From positions 992,001-1,056,000 of the forward strand of contig JABMLP010000014.1 of NCBI GenBank assembly GCA_013176395.1: a stretch of DNA of 64,000 bases, written 5' to 3'. Shown in pieces: positions 61,871 to 64,000 of the stretch. The stretch is from Venturia oleaginea. Lineage: Eukaryota; Ascomycota; Dothideomycetes; Venturiales; Venturiaceae. Numbering within the stretch: the stretch's first letter is position 1; each line of letters begins with the position of its first letter. The position numbers were made by a program, and so were the translations under genes. The notes below the pieces were generated by a model. The model saw only the letters and a list, made by a program, of their open reading frames with translations, made no database searches and was not told the origin of the DNA.

Positions 61871-62951
61871 ATGTTCCATAGGCTCAATCAAGTAGCCCGT
61901 CACGTCCTCACTCGCCCTCTCCCCGCCTTCACACACACCTCCGCCTTCGCTCCCTTCGCAAGAATGTCCGGAAACAAAAGCATGATACATACCGCAGCGT
62001 GCTTGATAATCGGAGACGAGGTATTGGGCGGCAAAGTGAGCCCATGAACCCCCCAGCCGCTCATAAGGCCTTCAATTGGACAGATGCTGATCTCCTCGTC
62101 ACATCCAGACTGTCGACACAAATTCAGCCTATTTCGCAAAGTTCTGCTTCTCATTGGGTATTGCGCTGAAGCGCATCGAGGTCATAGCCGATGATGAGGG
62201 AGAGATTGTGGAGGCTGTGAGGAGGATGAGCAAGAATTACGATTTTGTGGTGACGAGTGGTGGTATTGGCCCGACGTGAGCCTTCCCTCGTGCGAGCATT
62301 GGTGTATTGGAACTAATAAATACGAATAGGCACGATGATATAACGTATCAGAGTATAGCCAAAGCCTTCGACCTCCCCCTGATCCTACACGAAGAAGCAT
62401 ACGCGCGAATGAAGAAGCTCTCCAAGCCTCACCCGTCACAACCCAATTTCAACTGGGACGAGGACTCGCCGGCGCTTAAGGCAAAGAAGCGCATGATTGA
62501 GTTGCCATTGGATAAATCCAAACCCGATGAAGAGCAAGTCCTCTTCTTATCCGAGGATCTTTGGGTGCCATTGGCAGTTGTTAATGGCAATGTCCACATC
62601 CTCCCCGGTGTCCCTAGACTATTCGAGAAGATCATAGATTCATACAGGTCTTCGCTACTCCCACGGCTGGTAGATCCAGATGGAGGTGTTTACCGAATAT
62701 TGATCTCAACACCAATGGCAGAGAGCGCCGTGGCACCCACATTGACGGAGCTGGCGGCCGAGGTCGAGCCCAAAGGTGTGAAAGTAGGCAGCTACCCGCG
62801 ATGGGGTAAAGCCAGGAATACAGTGACGCTCGTGGGACGAGATCGCGCATACATGGATAGTTTGGTGTCGCGCGTGGAACAGGCAGTGAATGGAAAGCGT
62901 GTGGAAAAGGAGGACGAACAGGATCACGATGGATCTGATAAGGATGCTTAG
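61871..62951 (+). CDS. Molybdopterin-binding-domain protein (CinA/MoaB-like)
   Basis: Model: exons 61871-62035, 62109-62275 and 62330-62951, 317 aa. The domain is a MoCF_biosynth fold: [64 protein letters not shown]. The order and the GGIGPTHDD motif resemble CinA and the N-terminal domain of eukaryotic FAD synthase (FLAD1), so a role in nucleotide or FAD metabolism is as likely as Moco synthesis. The first about 30 residues are Arg/His-rich with no acidic residues and look like a mitochondrial presequence; a second Met (MSGNK) could give a cytosolic form. The C-terminus is acidic. Confidence 0.85.
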
Positions 62952-64000
62952 ATGACTTGTTGCTAGAGGATGCATATGGGCTTCCAGGTGTACATAGCAA
63001 TTAAAGCCAGGCATGCAACTTCGCAGTTGAATCCGGCGGATTTGAATGCGTGGCGGGAGACCGCATGACGGACCGCTCGCAAGGCTCAAACACACTCCTT
63101 GCAATCTCAGTAAGCAACGGGCAATCTCGCTACGAGGTCAATTATTGTCCTCAGAAGGAAATAAATGTCCGAGTAACAATAACCACATAGGGGATGGCAG
63201 CATCTGTGGCCACGTGAAGCCAGTGAAAGCCACCACGCTTTGCAAGTGGAGAGTGGCGACCAGTCAAAAGAGGGTAAAATGGCAGTGGTGTTGAGAAAAG
63301 AAATATGGTCGATAACGGGTGTCGATGTCTTGTCGATGGCTTGCTAGTGCGGGACGACTCCCTGATTGCTGGGCTTGCTTTTCCTATGGGTCCCCAGTCT
63401 TTGATATTAGGCAGTCTTTAATACAACGTGTGTTGCTGGGGGTGTACAGTCTTCTCGGCACGAAACGAGAGCCTAGTGGATCCTGCATTCCACTCGGTTG
63501 GTACATGGAACACTGCGAAGAACGATTGGGATCCTTCCATGGTTGAACAGGTTTCTCGTGTGCACGTTGCTACTCGTAGCCGCGGGTTGGTCTATTGGAT
63601 GGAGATGGGACTGGCATGGTGACGCGGGGAGTATGGTATACAAGGCTAGAGAAGCGTGAGCATGGATAGAGATGCGTGCAGATAGGTAGAGATGCGTGTA
63701 TCTTGCATGGCTAGAGATGTGTGTACATGGTACGGCTAGAGAATAGAGATGCGTGTATCTTACATGTGTACATGATGGCTAGAGGGCTTGAGAACAATGA
63801 AGATGATTAGAAGTTGCAGGCTAGATGGCAAGATGTTCCACTGAGGTGGGCGTAGTCGGCTGCGTGCTTAGCGCTCTGTATCATACCTATTCAAGCACTC
63901 TGCACTGCAGCTGAGATACCGCACCCGTACCTCGCTCCAGCTCTCTTCCTTGCTCAACTCGCAACTCAACTCGCAATCATCAATCAATCGATCAAACCAG
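62952..64000. other. Intergenic end of window
   Basis: No supported gene. It contains the degenerate minisatellite at 63640-63790. Confidence 0.45.
63640..63790. repeat. Degenerate minisatellite (GGCTAGAGATGYGTGTA-like units)
   Basis: Words TAGAGATGCGTG and GGCTAGAGA recur at least seven times at uneven 20-40 bp spacing, mixed with GTATCTTGCATG and TGTACATG. Units are imperfect and of variable length. Confidence 0.55.

Noticed and set aside
52966..62951. cnxE and the MoCF-domain gene as a molybdenum cofactor cluster
   Set aside because: They are separated by Sng1-like, F-box-like and GMF genes, and the second protein resembles CinA/FAD-synthase domains as much as Moco enzymes.

Overview
The window reads as nuclear DNA of a filamentous ascomycete (Pezizomycotina). 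The evidence is: many 45-95 bp introns with GT(A/G)AGT donors, CTAAC/CTGAC-type branch sites and YAG acceptors; tight head-to-head gene pairs; a fused MogA-MoeA (cnxE/gephyrin) gene; a Clr2-type silencing protein; a DUF3533/Sng1 protein; and a Ty1/copia element. The class cannot be fixed from this sequence alone. All exon models below were assembled by hand from frame, splice signals and family knowledge; none was checked against RNA or a database.

Layout. 0-6 kb: a decayed multi-pass membrane-protein gene is split by a copia element (1390-5534) with identical 168-bp LTRs and a 5-bp target duplication, followed by an epimerase-like gene fragment and a 27-bp tandem repeat. 6.7-8.4 kb: a GPI-type aspartic protease. 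9.7-10.9 kb: a secreted protein with a Pro/Gly-rich tail. 10.9-17.3 kb: gene-poor, with weak candidates. 17.4-22.2 kb: Rpc37 (RPC5) and DDB1, head to head. 22.9-24.3 kb: a secreted SURNod19-like protein. 24.4-25.6 kb: a MYND-finger gene with one internal stop. 26.8-29.8 kb: mcm6, carrying an apparent 1-nt frameshift. 30-31.6 kb: an F-box pseudogene. 33.3-33.6 kb: a tiny secreted six-cysteine peptide with defensin-like CSalphabeta spacing. 35.3-41.4 kb: a SNF2-PHD remodeller and Clr2, head to head. 41.3-50 kb: an accessory island containing five same-strand loci of an unfamiliar Cys/His repeat family (Y/F/W-C-x2-H-x-C-x4-C), plus two orphan genes. 50.7-52.2 kb: VMA16 (V-ATPase c'') and TOA2 (TFIIA small subunit), head to head. 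53-55.4 kb: cnxE. 55.7-57.5 kb: Sng1-like. 57.5-60.5 kb: three decaying tandem copies of an F-box-like family. 60.9-63 kb: GMF/AIM7 and a CinA/MoaB-like molybdopterin-binding-domain protein, head to head. 63-64 kb: intergenic, with a degenerate minisatellite.

The conserved genes are housekeeping functions in replication, transcription, chromatin, Moco synthesis, V-ATPase and actin turnover. They sit as islands separated by gene-poor, relic-rich DNA. The most unusual content is the Cys/His-repeat array, the defensin-like peptide, the internally deleted but LTR-identical copia element, and the adjacency of a PHD-containing SNF2 remodeller with Clr2, a heterochromatin factor.
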